A DNA stretch of 64,000 nucleotides from the NCBI GenBank assembly GCA_963832875.1, contig CAWHWB010000008.1, forward strand, positions 124,001-188,000. The letters are read 5' to 3'. Origin of the DNA: AP-15 sp963832875 (GTDB lineage Bacteria; Pseudomonadota; Alphaproteobacteria; ATCC43930; CGMCC-115725). A program made the position numbers and the translations under genes. Every line of letters begins with the position of its first letter. Position 1 is the first letter of the stretch. Below, piece by piece: positions 31,263-39,220 of the stretch. The notes under the pieces are model-generated. The model did not search any database. It was not told the origin of the DNA and saw only the letters and a list, made by a program, of their open reading frames with translations.

Positions 31263-31982
31263 GTGAGCGACAATCCGCACGTTCTCATTGTCGATGATGA
31301 TGTAGAGATATGCACTATAGTAAAAGAATACCTGAGCCAGGAGCGCTACCCGGTTTCGGTTGCCCATAATGGCAGCGAGATGCGCCGGATCGTCCAGCGA
31401 TCGGCGGTGGATATCGCTCTGCTTGACTTGATGCTTCCGCAGGAAAACGGGTTGACGCTGGCTCGTTCGCTGCACACCGAAAATCCGGACATCGGAATCA
31501 TCATGGTGACGGGACGTGGCGAGACCGTCGACCGCATTATCGGACTTGAGATGGGCGCCGATGACTACCTGGTAAAACCGTTTCATCTGCGCGAGTTGCT
31601 CGCGCGCATTAAGAGCGTCAGGCGGCGCGCAGTGCCTTTGGTGACAAGCCAAACAGCAGGTGGCAGCTCGCAATTTCGATTCGCCGGTTGGCTCCTTGAC
31701 GCCTCCGCGCGTGAGCTGTACGCGCCCGCGGGCAGGCGCGTTCGGTTAACCACGGGGGAGTTCGACCTGCTCGCGGCCTTTGTCAACCATCCCAATCAGC
31801 TGTTGAGCCGAGACCATCTCCTGGATCTGGCTCGGCACCGAGAGTCGGGCCCGTTCGATCGCACCATCGATGTGCAGGTTGGACGTCTTCGGCGCAAGCT
31901 CGACGACGACCCGAAGCAGCCTCACCTGATAAAGACGTTGCGCGGCGCCGGGTATATATTTGCCGTGCCGGTCGAGGCGTAG
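31263..31982 (+). CDS. Orphan OmpR/PhoB-family response regulator
   Basis: 239 residues from GTG 31263, preceded by GAGGA six bases upstream; this gives the family's usual length and an N-terminus starting NPHVLIVDDDVEI. ATG 31200 and 31248 are in-frame alternatives. Receiver domain: acidic pocket VDDD, phospho-acceptor in DIALLDLMLPQENG, Thr in IIMVTGRGE, Lys in DDYLVKPFHLREL. C-terminal winged helix: RLTTGEFDLLAAFVNHPNQ, FDRTIDVQVGRLRRKLDD and IKTLRGAGYIF. No sensor kinase is adjacent, so its partner must be elsewhere. Confidence 0.9.
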   Translation: MSDNPHVLIVDDDVEICTIVKEYLSQERYPVSVAHNGSEMRRIVQRSAVDIALLDLMLPQENGLTLARSLHTENPDIGIIMVTGRGETVDRIIGLEMGADDYLVKPFHLRELLARIKSVRRRAVPLVTSQTAGGSSQFRFAGWLLDASARELYAPAGRRVRLTTGEFDLLAAFVNHPNQLLSRDHLLDLARHRESGPFDRTIDVQVGRLRRKLDDDPKQPHLIKTLRGAGYIFAVPVEA

Positions 31983-32050
31983 CCGATAGCGCACCAATCG
32001 GTCTCGGCAGCCTGCCGCCATGCTGGTCTTAAATCGCGATTCGCGGCACC

Positions 32051-32254
32051 CTATAAGGTATCCGTCTGATACTGCACCAGAGCGCCGGGGGCCGGGCAAT
32101 AGCCGAGGCAGTCGCCGCAGCCGGTGCATTTCTCCGCCTGCACTTCATAGAGGTGGCGCGGCTCCAACAGCATCGGGCGGATTGCCGATTCGGGGCAGAC
32201 CTCGCGGCACAAGCCGCAGGAATTGCAGATCGCGTAATCGATCCGCACCTTCAT
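32051..32254 (-). CDS. 2[4Fe-4S] ferredoxin-like protein
   Basis: 67 residues from ATG 32254. Two CxxCxxCxxxCP clusters: CNSCGLCREVCP and CTGCGDCLGYCP, predicted to bind two [4Fe-4S] centres. It is a small cytoplasmic electron carrier. It is the last gene of a minus-strand cassette with two ferritin-like proteins, a second ferredoxin and a LigB-type dioxygenase, so it probably feeds electrons to one of the diiron proteins (inference). A longer frame to 32413 runs through a dispersed hairpin repeat and is not real coding sequence. Confidence 0.88.
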   Translation of the reverse strand: MKVRIDYAICNSCGLCREVCPESAIRPMLLEPRHLYEVQAEKCTGCGDCLGYCPAPGALVQYQTDTL

Positions 32255-32292
32255 CGCCGCACCACTACGAAGCGCCGCCAGCGACATTTTTT

Positions 32293-32396
32293 CGTCATTC
32301 CCGCGAAAGCGGGAATCCAGGACGCGCGACAGGGCCTGACTTGGTTCGCTCCGCGAGCAAGCTCTGGACCTTCGCTTTCGCGGGGGCGACGAATGA
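32293..32396. repeat. Dispersed inverted-repeat element (CGTCATTCCCGCGAAAGCGG family)
   Basis: Left arm at 32293-32320 contains the small hairpin TTCCCGCGAAAGCGGGAA; the right arm at 32363-32396 is an imperfect reverse complement ending in GACGAATGA. The element fills the gap between the ferredoxin and ferritin-like genes. Elements of this type are common between genes in soil alphaproteobacteria. Confidence 0.7.
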
Positions 32397-32417
32397 GGCG
32401 TTCGTACCGGCATCGCT

Positions 32418-33137
32418 TCATCGGATGCCGCCGACCTGGTGCAACAGGTAGCCCAATGCCTCCTCGACCGGCTGCTGCGTCTGCGGCGTGGCGCACAGGA
32501 AATCGATCTGGAACTTGCCTTCCATAAAGTGCATCAGCTCTTCGTCGCGCTGCGAGAGATGCTCGTGCCGCACCAGCGGGTCGGCGACCCGGTCGAGATA
32601 GGCCATGATGCCGATGCAGGCGTTGGCTTCCTGGTAATAATTCTGTGCCGCCCGCGCCAAAGGATGAATGTGCGGGAACATCATCGACATGCCGAAATAG
32701 GCCGGCAAGGGCTGGGCGTTGGCCGCGGCAATGTCCATCAGCTCGCGTTCGTTTTTGATCCAGCCTTTGCCGAGCAGGACGTCGGCGTGCAGCTTCGAAT
32801 GCTTACACTCGTCCCAGATCTGGCGGGCGCGCATGCGCTGCAGATCGATGTAGCGCTGCTGGTCGGCGATATCGACCGACAATAGCTGGCCCGACATCTG
32901 CTTGATCGACATGTGCACGCCTTCGGCGGCATAGCCGCGCAGGGCGCGTTCCTTCTTCCAGTCGTCGTCGTTGCTGGCCAATTCGCGCTCGATCTCGGCG
33001 AGCGTGCGCTCTAATGAGATTTCCCAGCCCTTCACGCATTGCTCGCGGGTCAGGCGCAGCCGGAACTCGGCTCCGGGCGCACCCGGCATCGTCGGCCACA
33101 CCCACTTGTCGCAGAACTGTTCGAGGATCGGATGCAT
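32418..33137 (-). CDS. Ferritin-like protein with complete diiron ligand pattern
   Basis: 239 residues, ATG 33137, no signal peptide. I do not recognise a named enzyme. The ligand spacing is that of ferritin-like diiron carboxylate proteins: Glu72, Glu110-x-x-His113 (in DECKHSKLH), Glu170 (YYQEANA) and Glu200-x-x-His203 (DEELMHF). Helical throughout. Members of this superfamily activate O2 for hydroxylation, N-oxygenation or decarbonylation, or store iron; electrons usually come from a ferredoxin, which is encoded on either side here. An O2-activating oxygenase is therefore the best guess; substrate unknown. Confidence 0.7.
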   Translation of the reverse strand: MHPILEQFCDKWVWPTMPGAPGAEFRLRLTREQCVKGWEISLERTLAEIERELASNDDDWKKERALRGYAAEGVHMSIKQMSGQLLSVDIADQQRYIDLQRMRARQIWDECKHSKLHADVLLGKGWIKNERELMDIAAANAQPLPAYFGMSMMFPHIHPLARAAQNYYQEANACIGIMAYLDRVADPLVRHEHLSQRDEELMHFMEGKFQIDFLCATPQTQQPVEEALGYLLHQVGGIR

Positions 33138-33191
33138 CCGCGTCTCCGTGCCTAAGCCTCTGGCCGCTCCGAAGCGGCGCTTATCATTTCA

Positions 33192-33249
33192 CCGTCGTTC
33201 CCGCGCAAGCGTGGCCCAGAGCAACGATCTGGGGCCTGGGGAATGACGG
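33192..33249. repeat. Dispersed inverted-repeat element, second copy type
   Basis: CGTCGTTCCCGCGCAAGCG on the left and GGGGCCTGGGGAATGACGG on the right form an imperfect inverted repeat with CCCAGA/TCTGGG inside. It occupies the 149-base gap between the second ferredoxin and the ferritin-like gene and is related to the element at 32293-32396. Confidence 0.6.
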
Positions 33250-33286
33250 ATGTGCATGTGAAAAGGCCCTTTTCAAGTCGCGCACC

Positions 33287-33541
33287 TCAGGTCGGTCGCC
33301 AGGCTTCGGGCGGGGGCGGGACCAGCGAACGGCCGGTCTCCGCTTCGACGATCGAGCCTTCTGCCGGGCAATACATCAGGCACGCGGTGCAGCCGGGGTA
33401 GGTGCATTTGTCGACGTCGATCTCGATGCGGTGCAGCGGCTCCAATGCGATGTAGACCGCGTTCAGATCGATCTCGCGGCAGACGATGTAGCACATCCGG
33501 CATTCGGTGCAGCGCTGGTGATCGATCTTGAGGCTGGCCAT
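33287..33541 (-). CDS. 2[4Fe-4S] ferredoxin-like protein
   Basis: 84 residues, ATG 33541. Cluster 1: CTECRMCYIVC (CxxCxxCxxxC) followed by REID instead of the usual Pro; cluster 2: CTYPGCTACLMYCP, with an extra two residues between the first two Cys as in some Alvin-type ferredoxins. The tail is Pro-rich. Ten bases separate it from the upstream ferritin-like gene, so they are co-transcribed. A likely dedicated electron donor for the diiron proteins of this cassette. Confidence 0.87.
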   Translation of the reverse strand: MASLKIDHQRCTECRMCYIVCREIDLNAVYIALEPLHRIEIDVDKCTYPGCTACLMYCPAEGSIVEAETGRSLVPPPPEAWRPT

Positions 33542-33551
33542 GCCGGGTCCT

Positions 33552-34289
33552 TCAATCCATCACCTGGACCCGCGGCATCGGCGGCGCCGGGGTCTGCCGG
33601 TCGAGGACGAAATCGCCGAGCTCGTGCAAAAACCGCCCGTAATCGCGGCGGGCGATCGCGCAGGCCCAGCGGCACAACTCGGCCTCGACCGGCTTTTCGA
33701 TCGATTCCTCGACGATGCGGCGACCCATGTTGATGTGGCTGCGGTTTTCGACCGCCTGGCTCACGAAGACGCCCTTGAGATCCGGGTCGGGGGTCGCCGC
33801 GGCCAGCCCTTCCATCCACTCATATTCGATGATCTTGGGGCCGAGATTGAGCGCGGCGATGCGGATCGGATGCGGATATGTTGCGAGATTGCGCAACGAA
33901 AAGACGTAATAAGCCAAGGCCGAATCGATCGCGAACCGGCCATAGGGCTGATCGAACGCCTCCCTCTGGGTGGCAACGGCGCCGCGCCGCAGGAGCGCAT
34001 CGAGATACAGCATCTCGTGCGTCGATTCGTCGACGATCTGCTTCGCAAACAAGTATTTTACCGAAGCCGGGAAGTCGTTCATCTCGAGTCCCTGGCCCCA
34101 GCCGCCGTAGATATAGTAGAACATCCGCTCGAGCGTCCACAGCCGGCCGATCAGCCGAGCCGCGGCAGCGTCGTCGAGGCCGTTCTGCCCCGCTGCCGCG
34201 ATCACCGCCTCAATCGGGCTGGCGCGGCTTTCCGCCCGGCTTTTGCCGATCAGCTCCTGCGCCAGCTCGCGCCCCGGCAGCTCGGGCAC
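33552..34289 (-). CDS. Second ferritin-like protein, probable diiron
   Basis: 245 residues from GTG 34289. Helical. Candidate ligands: Glu54 (LWTLERMF), Glu88-x-x-His91 (VDESTHEMLYL), Glu155/Glu157 (KIIEYEWMEG) and Glu181 with His185 (VENRSHINMG). The last pair is one residue wider than the usual ExxH, so the assignment is less certain than for its partner at 32418-33137. The two proteins are not obviously copies of each other; they may form a hetero-oligomer, or act in sequence. 21 bases downstream of the LigB-type gene. Confidence 0.65.
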   Translation of the reverse strand: MPELPGRELAQELIGKSRAESRASPIEAVIAAAGQNGLDDAAAARLIGRLWTLERMFYYIYGGWGQGLEMNDFPASVKYLFAKQIVDESTHEMLYLDALLRRGAVATQREAFDQPYGRFAIDSALAYYVFSLRNLATYPHPIRIAALNLGPKIIEYEWMEGLAAATPDPDLKGVFVSQAVENRSHINMGRRIVEESIEKPVEAELCRWACAIARRDYGRFLHELGDFVLDRQTPAPPMPRVQVMD

Positions 34290-34310
34290 AGCCAGCCGCC
34301 GCCTAGGGGC

Positions 34311-35360
34311 TCACGCGTCCCAGACCGCAAAGCATTTGCTCGAATTGAAGATCCAGGTCTCGATAAACTGGGTTTCGCTGGGCCGCCGGCCGAGCGCGTT
34401 CATCGCCCCCATCAGGCACATCCAGTTCAGGATCTCCTGCTGGCCGCTGTCCTCAACCGCGCTTAGCGGGCGCTCGCGCCAGGTGGCGTAATCGGCCTTG
34501 ACCAGTGCATCGTAGAGGGCGCGGTCGGCCGCGACATCGGGATAGAGCAGCCAGTTTTTCGGTGTCAGAAACGCGTGCGACCAGCTCGATGACGCCACGA
34601 GCGCCACCCGGTAAGGGCTTTCCTTGACGATCCGGGCGCAGGCCGCACCCAAATCGAAGCAGCGCCACGGGGCAGGGGAGGGCGGGTCGAAATCGGCCTC
34701 GGCCGGCAATTCGCTCAAGCTGCGCACACCCGCTTCTTGGGCGACGACCCGGCGGCCATAGCAATTGACCTGGAACGGCAGCACCGGATAGGGAAACCCT
34801 TGCCGGTCGTAGTCGAGAAACAGCAGCGTGTTTAGAAACGCGTGGCCGAGCTGGTGGTGCAATGGCCGATATGCATAGGAGACGTCGAATCCGGTTTCCA
34901 GCAACTTGCCGGCAAGGTATTTTCCGGCGTTCCGATGTCCCGCGTATTCGAAGACCTTGTCGTGCGGCTCGCCCCAAGCATTTGCGTTGCGATAGTATTC
35001 CCACGGCTTCGGTGTCATCGATTCGTATGCCAGCACACTGAATGGCGGGATGATGTCCTCCTTAAAATTTTCGTACTGGTCGTCACCCCAGATCACCACC
35101 AGATCGGGATCGAACTCGTCGAGCGCGCGCCGGGCGTTGCGAAACCCCGCGGTCAGCGACTCGCGATGGCGCCTGGCGGCCGATAACCCGTGATCGGCGC
35201 CGTATTCCTCGCGCATCGCCGCCGGCCAGCCCTCGGGATGGCGGTATTGCTCGGGAAGCGCGGGATCGTCGAGGACCCGCTTCAGGATCCGCCCCATGCT
35301 TTCGTCGGTTCCCGAAAGCGGCGGAAAATGGGTGACGCCGAGGCCCAGAATCTCTCCCAT
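34311..35360 (-). CDS. LigB-type (class III) extradiol ring-cleavage dioxygenase
   Basis: 349 residues, ATG 35360 with GGGAGGA six bases upstream. Seen: GVTHFPPLSG (His11, first iron ligand), GADHGLSAARRH (His57, second ligand region), PDLVVIWGDDQYENF, RPLHHQLGHAF (candidate catalytic His), VALVASSSWSHAF (the strand plus His typical of LigB) and SGQQEILNWMCLMGAM (Glu309, third ligand). These match the 2-His-1-Glu iron site of protocatechuate 4,5-dioxygenase-like enzymes, which split catecholic rings with O2. No LigA-type small subunit is fused or adjacent. First gene of the ferritin/ferredoxin cassette and divergent from the MltB-like gene, with a 245-base shared promoter region. Confidence 0.82.
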   Translation of the reverse strand: MGEILGLGVTHFPPLSGTDESMGRILKRVLDDPALPEQYRHPEGWPAAMREEYGADHGLSAARRHRESLTAGFRNARRALDEFDPDLVVIWGDDQYENFKEDIIPPFSVLAYESMTPKPWEYYRNANAWGEPHDKVFEYAGHRNAGKYLAGKLLETGFDVSYAYRPLHHQLGHAFLNTLLFLDYDRQGFPYPVLPFQVNCYGRRVVAQEAGVRSLSELPAEADFDPPSPAPWRCFDLGAACARIVKESPYRVALVASSSWSHAFLTPKNWLLYPDVAADRALYDALVKADYATWRERPLSAVEDSGQQEILNWMCLMGAMNALGRRPSETQFIETWIFNSSKCFAVWDA

Positions 35361-35605
35361 CGCAAATCCTCCCAGCGGGTGTATGGCGCAGCGTCTGCGT
35401 TACGTTTGCCGCGGCAGTTTGTCAAGGTTGCGCACGCAGTCCGGCCGCTCTGTCGGGCCGCCGATTCGCCGGCTCGGTTCGCGGAGTTCACCAATTCTGA
35501 AGGTCCGAGCGCCGGAATTCTAGCAACTCCGCCTGCGATGTTGCGCGATCTGGCTCGGTTGTGGCAAGAAAGCGCCCGGGGAAGACTGTATCGGGGGGTC
35601 TTGCG

Positions 35606-36619
35606 ATGCGGCTTTGTCGCGTCAGCCGTCGATCGTTGCTTGGCGCGCCGCTGCTGGCCGCGCCGGCGGCGCTTTTGGGCTCGCCCGCACGAGCGGCCGA
35701 GGACGGCTTTTCGGATTTCCTTTATATGGTCCGGCGCGATGCGGCAGCGCGGGGAATCCGGCTGTCGACGATCGACCTCGCTCTGCGCTATGCCGAATAT
35801 CTGCCGCACGTCATCGAACTCGACCGTCGCCAGCCCGAGCAGGTGCTGACCTTTGCCCAATACCTGCAGAAGACGGTCACGCCGCAGCGCGAGGAGAATG
35901 CGCGCCGTCAGCTGTTCGACAATCGGCAGCTGCTCGACGCGGTATGGCGGCGCTATTACGTGGAGCCCCGCTTTATCGTGGCACTATGGGGTCTCGAAAG
36001 CGATTTCGGCGCGGTCACCGGCAACTACATGGTGGTGTCGTCGCTGGCGACGCTGGGTTTTGACGGGCGGCGCGGAGCTTATTTCCGCAGCGAGCTGATC
36101 TCGGCCTTACGCATCATCGATCAAGGCAACGTCGCCGCCGGGAACATGACCGGCTCCTGGGCCGGGGCGATGGGCCAATGCCAGTTCATGCCGTCGACCT
36201 TTCTCGGCTACGCGGTCGATTTCGGGGGCGACGGCCGCCGCGATATCTGGACCGACCGGGCCGACGTTCTCGCCTCGATCGCCAATTTCATCGCCCATCT
36301 CGGCTGGCGCGACGGCCAGCCCTGGGGTAGGGCGGTGCTGCTACCACCGGGATTCGATGCGCGTTATACCGGGCTCGAGGTCAGGCGGCCGACCCTGGAG
36401 TGGAGCCGGATGGGGGTACGCAGCACGGGCGCCGGGCCGCTGGCGCCCACCGACATCGAGGCTTCGCTGGTCATGCCGGACGGCGTCGACGGGCCGGCAC
36501 TGCTGGTCTACGACAATTTCCGAACCATCATGCGATGGAATAAATCCACCTATTTCGCCGCCGCCGTCGGCTATCTCGCCGACAGCATGGCGGGAGGGGA
36601 GGGCGTCGAGCACGGCTGA
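35606..36619 (+). CDS. Lytic murein transglycosylase, MltB-like
   Basis: 337 residues from ATG 35606, which follows a run of G (Shine-Dalgarno-like) and begins with a twin-arginine-like or plain signal peptide (CRVSRRSLLGAPLLAAPAAL, then ARAA). Seen: FIVALWGLESDFGAVTGNY (catalytic Glu in the SLT_2 fold), MTGSWAGAMGQCQFMPSTFL (MltB signature) and DGRRDIWTDRADVLASIANF. It cleaves the glycan backbone between MurNAc and GlcNAc in the periplasm. Followed after 27 bases by rlpA and then a DD-carboxypeptidase: a cell-wall remodelling group. Confidence 0.92.
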   Translation: MRLCRVSRRSLLGAPLLAAPAALLGSPARAAEDGFSDFLYMVRRDAAARGIRLSTIDLALRYAEYLPHVIELDRRQPEQVLTFAQYLQKTVTPQREENARRQLFDNRQLLDAVWRRYYVEPRFIVALWGLESDFGAVTGNYMVVSSLATLGFDGRRGAYFRSELISALRIIDQGNVAAGNMTGSWAGAMGQCQFMPSTFLGYAVDFGGDGRRDIWTDRADVLASIANFIAHLGWRDGQPWGRAVLLPPGFDARYTGLEVRRPTLEWSRMGVRSTGAGPLAPTDIEASLVMPDGVDGPALLVYDNFRTIMRWNKSTYFAAAVGYLADSMAGGEGVEHG

Positions 36620-36646
36620 TACTCGGTAAGCGGGGCGGGGGACACG

Positions 36647-37858
36647 ATGGCGGGGGAAGCCGGCGGCCGCGCGCGGATTGCCGCACCGATTGTATTGCTC
36701 GGCCTGCTGCTCGCCGGTTGCGCGTCGCAACCCGATACCGGGTCTTACCGCAGCGCCGGCGGCGCCATCGGCGACGGGCAGGGCAGCTACCGGGTCGGCC
36801 GTCCCTATCAGATCAAGGGCGTGTGGTATTATCCGGCGGTCGATTACAACTACGACAAAACCGGCATTGCCTCGTGGTACGGCGAATATTTTCAGGGTCA
36901 AGCGACCGCCAATGGCGAAATCTTCGATCTGAATCAGCTGACCGCGGCCAACACCACCTTGCCGATGCCGAGCATCGTCGAAGTGACCAATCTGCAAAAC
37001 GGCCGGTCGCTGCGCTTGCGGGTCAACGATCGCGGGCCGTTTGTTGACCGCCGCCTGATCGACGTGTCGCGGCGCGCCGCTCAGCTCCTCGGCTTCGAGG
37101 CCCAGGGTACGGCCCCGGTCGAGGTCAAAATCGTCAAGGACGCCAGCATCGAGGTCGCCGAGGAGGCGATGCATAACGAGGGCCAGAGCCGCGTCATGGT
37201 CGCCGATGACGGCGCAGCTGCGACAACCGCTGTGGTCGAGCCGCCAACCGCTGCGTCGGTGTCCGCCGCGCGGCCGGCGAGGACGCCCGTCGAAACCGCA
37301 CCCCGGGCGAGGGCTCGCCCGGCGACCCCGCGACCCGCCAGCCCTGCGTCGGCGCAGGTGGCCGCGGTCGCGGCGCCGCCAACGAGCGCTGCGCCGCCAT
37401 CGGCGCAGGTGGCCGCGATCCCGGCGCCGCCAACGAGCGCTGCGCCGCCATCATCCGCCGGGGCCTTTGCGGCACTGTCCCGGTTTGCCCTGATCGCGCC
37501 GGCTGAGGCGGCGCCGTTGCCTCGCGCACCAACGCCGGCACCCGAACGCAAAACCGTCGCCCGGCCGATCCGCATCCCAGAAATGCCACTTTCCCGATCG
37601 AGGACTGTGGCGGACACGAGCGGGTCGACGGGACGGCTCTATGTCCAGGCCGGCGCCTTTCTGGTGCGGGGAAATGCGCAGCGGGTGGGGTCGCGCATCG
37701 CACCCTTGGGCAGCGTCCGGGTGACGACCGCTGCGGTCAACGGGGTCGAAGTCTATCGGGTGCGGCTCGGCCCGGTGGAGAGCAAGGAGCAGGCGGTCCG
37801 CCTGTTGCGGCGCGTCGTCAGCAGCGGCTACCACGGGGCGCGGATCGTCACCGACTGA
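36647..37858 (+). CDS. rlpA: Septal ring lytic transglycosylase RlpA family lipoprotein with SPOR domain
   Basis: 403 residues. N-terminal lipobox (VLLGLLLAGCASQP). Double-psi beta-barrel domain (about residues 78-165): GIASWYGEYFQGQATANGE, LTAANTTLPMPSIVEVTNL and RVNDRGPFVDRRLIDVSRRA. A long Ala/Pro/Thr linker (about 185-300) holds a near-perfect internal duplication of AQVAA-x-x-APPTSAAPPS. C-terminal SPOR domain (GRLYVQAGAFLVRGNAQRV ... GYHGARIV). RlpA degrades naked glycan strands at the division site; SPOR binds them. Gap of 27 bases from the MltB-like gene suggests co-transcription. Confidence 0.93.
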   Translation: MAGEAGGRARIAAPIVLLGLLLAGCASQPDTGSYRSAGGAIGDGQGSYRVGRPYQIKGVWYYPAVDYNYDKTGIASWYGEYFQGQATANGEIFDLNQLTAANTTLPMPSIVEVTNLQNGRSLRLRVNDRGPFVDRRLIDVSRRAAQLLGFEAQGTAPVEVKIVKDASIEVAEEAMHNEGQSRVMVADDGAAATTAVVEPPTAASVSAARPARTPVETAPRARARPATPRPASPASAQVAAVAAPPTSAAPPSAQVAAIPAPPTSAAPPSSAGAFAALSRFALIAPAEAAPLPRAPTPAPERKTVARPIRIPEMPLSRSRTVADTSGSTGRLYVQAGAFLVRGNAQRVGSRIAPLGSVRVTTAAVNGVEVYRVRLGPVESKEQAVRLLRRVVSSGYHGARIVTD

Positions 37859-37878
37859 AGAGCGTGCGGCAATCCGGG

Positions 37879-37958
37879 CGTGACGGCGGACGGATGTGAC
37901 GGCGAACAGATGTGACGGCGAACAGATGTGATGGCGAACAGATGTGATGGCGAACGGG
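37879..37958 (+). repeat. Five tandem 16-base units (consensus TGTGACGGCGAACAGA)
   Basis: Units at 37879, 37895, 37911, 37927 and 37943; the second and third are identical, the last two carry C-to-T at one position, and the outer ones diverge further. The array ends 7 bases before the DD-carboxypeptidase start, so it forms nearly all of the rlpA-dac spacer and must lie in its leader RNA. Confidence 0.9.
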
Positions 37959-37965
37959 TGCGACG

Positions 37966-39201
37966 ATGGGGATGATGCCGCGTCTGATCGGAATTGCGAT
38001 GACCGTGCTGCTGACGGCGGGCCTCGCGGGCGCACCGGCGGCAGCAAAAACCGGCGCCAGGGCCAAAGCGAGGGCCTCGATCCCAGCGGCGATCGCGTCA
38101 GCCGCGACTGATGCATCAGGCTCGCCGGCCATCGGCATCGACACCCAGGCTGCTCACGCGATCATCGTCGAGGTCGAGACCGGCACGGTGCTGCTCGACA
38201 AGGCCGCCGACCAGCCGTTTCCGCCGGCCTCGCTGAACAAGCTGATGACCGCCTATGTGGTCTTCGACATGCTGAAGAAGGGCCAGGCCAAGCTCACCGA
38301 CGAATTGCCGGTCAGCGAGGAGGCGTGGCGGCTCGGCGGCTCGAAGATGTTCGTGCCGCTGGGCGCCAAGGTGTCGATCGACGATCTGGTGCACGGGATG
38401 ATCATTCAGTCGGGCAACGACGCCTGCCTCGTGCTCGCCGAAGGTCTGGCCGGCAGCGAGCAGGCCTTTGTTGATCTGATGAACAAAATCGCCAAAAAGA
38501 TCGGGCTCAAAAACAGCCACTTCGCCAACGTCACCGGTTTGCCCGACCCGAACGGGTGGGTCACCGCGCGCGACCTCGCGACTCTGGCGATCCGGACGAT
38601 CCAGGATTTTCCTGAATATTACAAGATCTATGGCGAAAAGGAATTCGTCTTCAACAATATCAAGCAGGGCAACCGCAATCCGCTGCTTTATGAAAACGAC
38701 GGCGCGGACGGGCTGAAGACCGGACATACCGAGGAGTCGGGATACAGCGTGACCGGCTCGGTCAAGCGCGGCGACCGACGCATCGTCATCGTCTTGGGCG
38801 GGCTGCCGACGATGCGGGCGCGCGCGCAGGAGAGCGAGCGGCTGGTCGACTGGGCGTTTCGCGAGTTCGACGACGAGCACCTGTTTACCGCCGGCGAGAC
38901 GATCGAGGAGGCGCCGGTCTGGCTCGGCGCCGACGCGCGGGTGCCGCTTTCAGTCGGCCGGGATTTGATGGTGACCCTGTCGCGCCAGGAGCGCGCCGGG
39001 ATGAAGGTCACCCTCCAATACGACAGCCCGATCCCGGCCCCGATCAAAAAAGGCGAGGCAGTCGGCAAAATCGACGTCACCGCCCCGGGGATGGCGCCGA
39101 TCGAACTGGCTTTGGTCGCGGCCGCCAATGTCGGGCGCATGGATGCGATCGGCCGCATCGCCACGCTCGCGGGCTATCTCGCCTGGGGCCAGCGACACTG
39201 A
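37966..39201 (+). CDS. D-alanyl-D-alanine carboxypeptidase, PBP5/6 (DacA/DacC) family
   Basis: 411 residues with a signal peptide (IAMTVLLTAGLAGAPAAA). Serine peptidase S11 motifs: SLNK (SxxK, in FPPASLNKLMTAY), SGN (in MIIQSGNDACL) and KTG (in DGLKTGHTEESGY). C-terminal PBP5_C beta domain follows (DARVPLSVGRDLMVTLSRQE). It trims the terminal D-Ala of peptidoglycan pentapeptides in the periplasm. There is no good ribosome-binding site: the 16-base repeat array abuts the ATG, and ATG 37972 or 37975 are in-frame alternatives. Confidence 0.94.
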   Translation: MGMMPRLIGIAMTVLLTAGLAGAPAAAKTGARAKARASIPAAIASAATDASGSPAIGIDTQAAHAIIVEVETGTVLLDKAADQPFPPASLNKLMTAYVVFDMLKKGQAKLTDELPVSEEAWRLGGSKMFVPLGAKVSIDDLVHGMIIQSGNDACLVLAEGLAGSEQAFVDLMNKIAKKIGLKNSHFANVTGLPDPNGWVTARDLATLAIRTIQDFPEYYKIYGEKEFVFNNIKQGNRNPLLYENDGADGLKTGHTEESGYSVTGSVKRGDRRIVIVLGGLPTMRARAQESERLVDWAFREFDDEHLFTAGETIEEAPVWLGADARVPLSVGRDLMVTLSRQERAGMKVTLQYDSPIPAPIKKGEAVGKIDVTAPGMAPIELALVAAANVGRMDAIGRIATLAGYLAWGQRH

Positions 39202-39220
39202 CCAGCGGCACTGAGGGACG

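Noticed and set aside
37879..37958. The 16-base tandem array as a CRISPR or binding-site iteron set of an origin
   Set aside because: There are no spacers, and no replication initiator gene or AT-rich unwinding region nearby.
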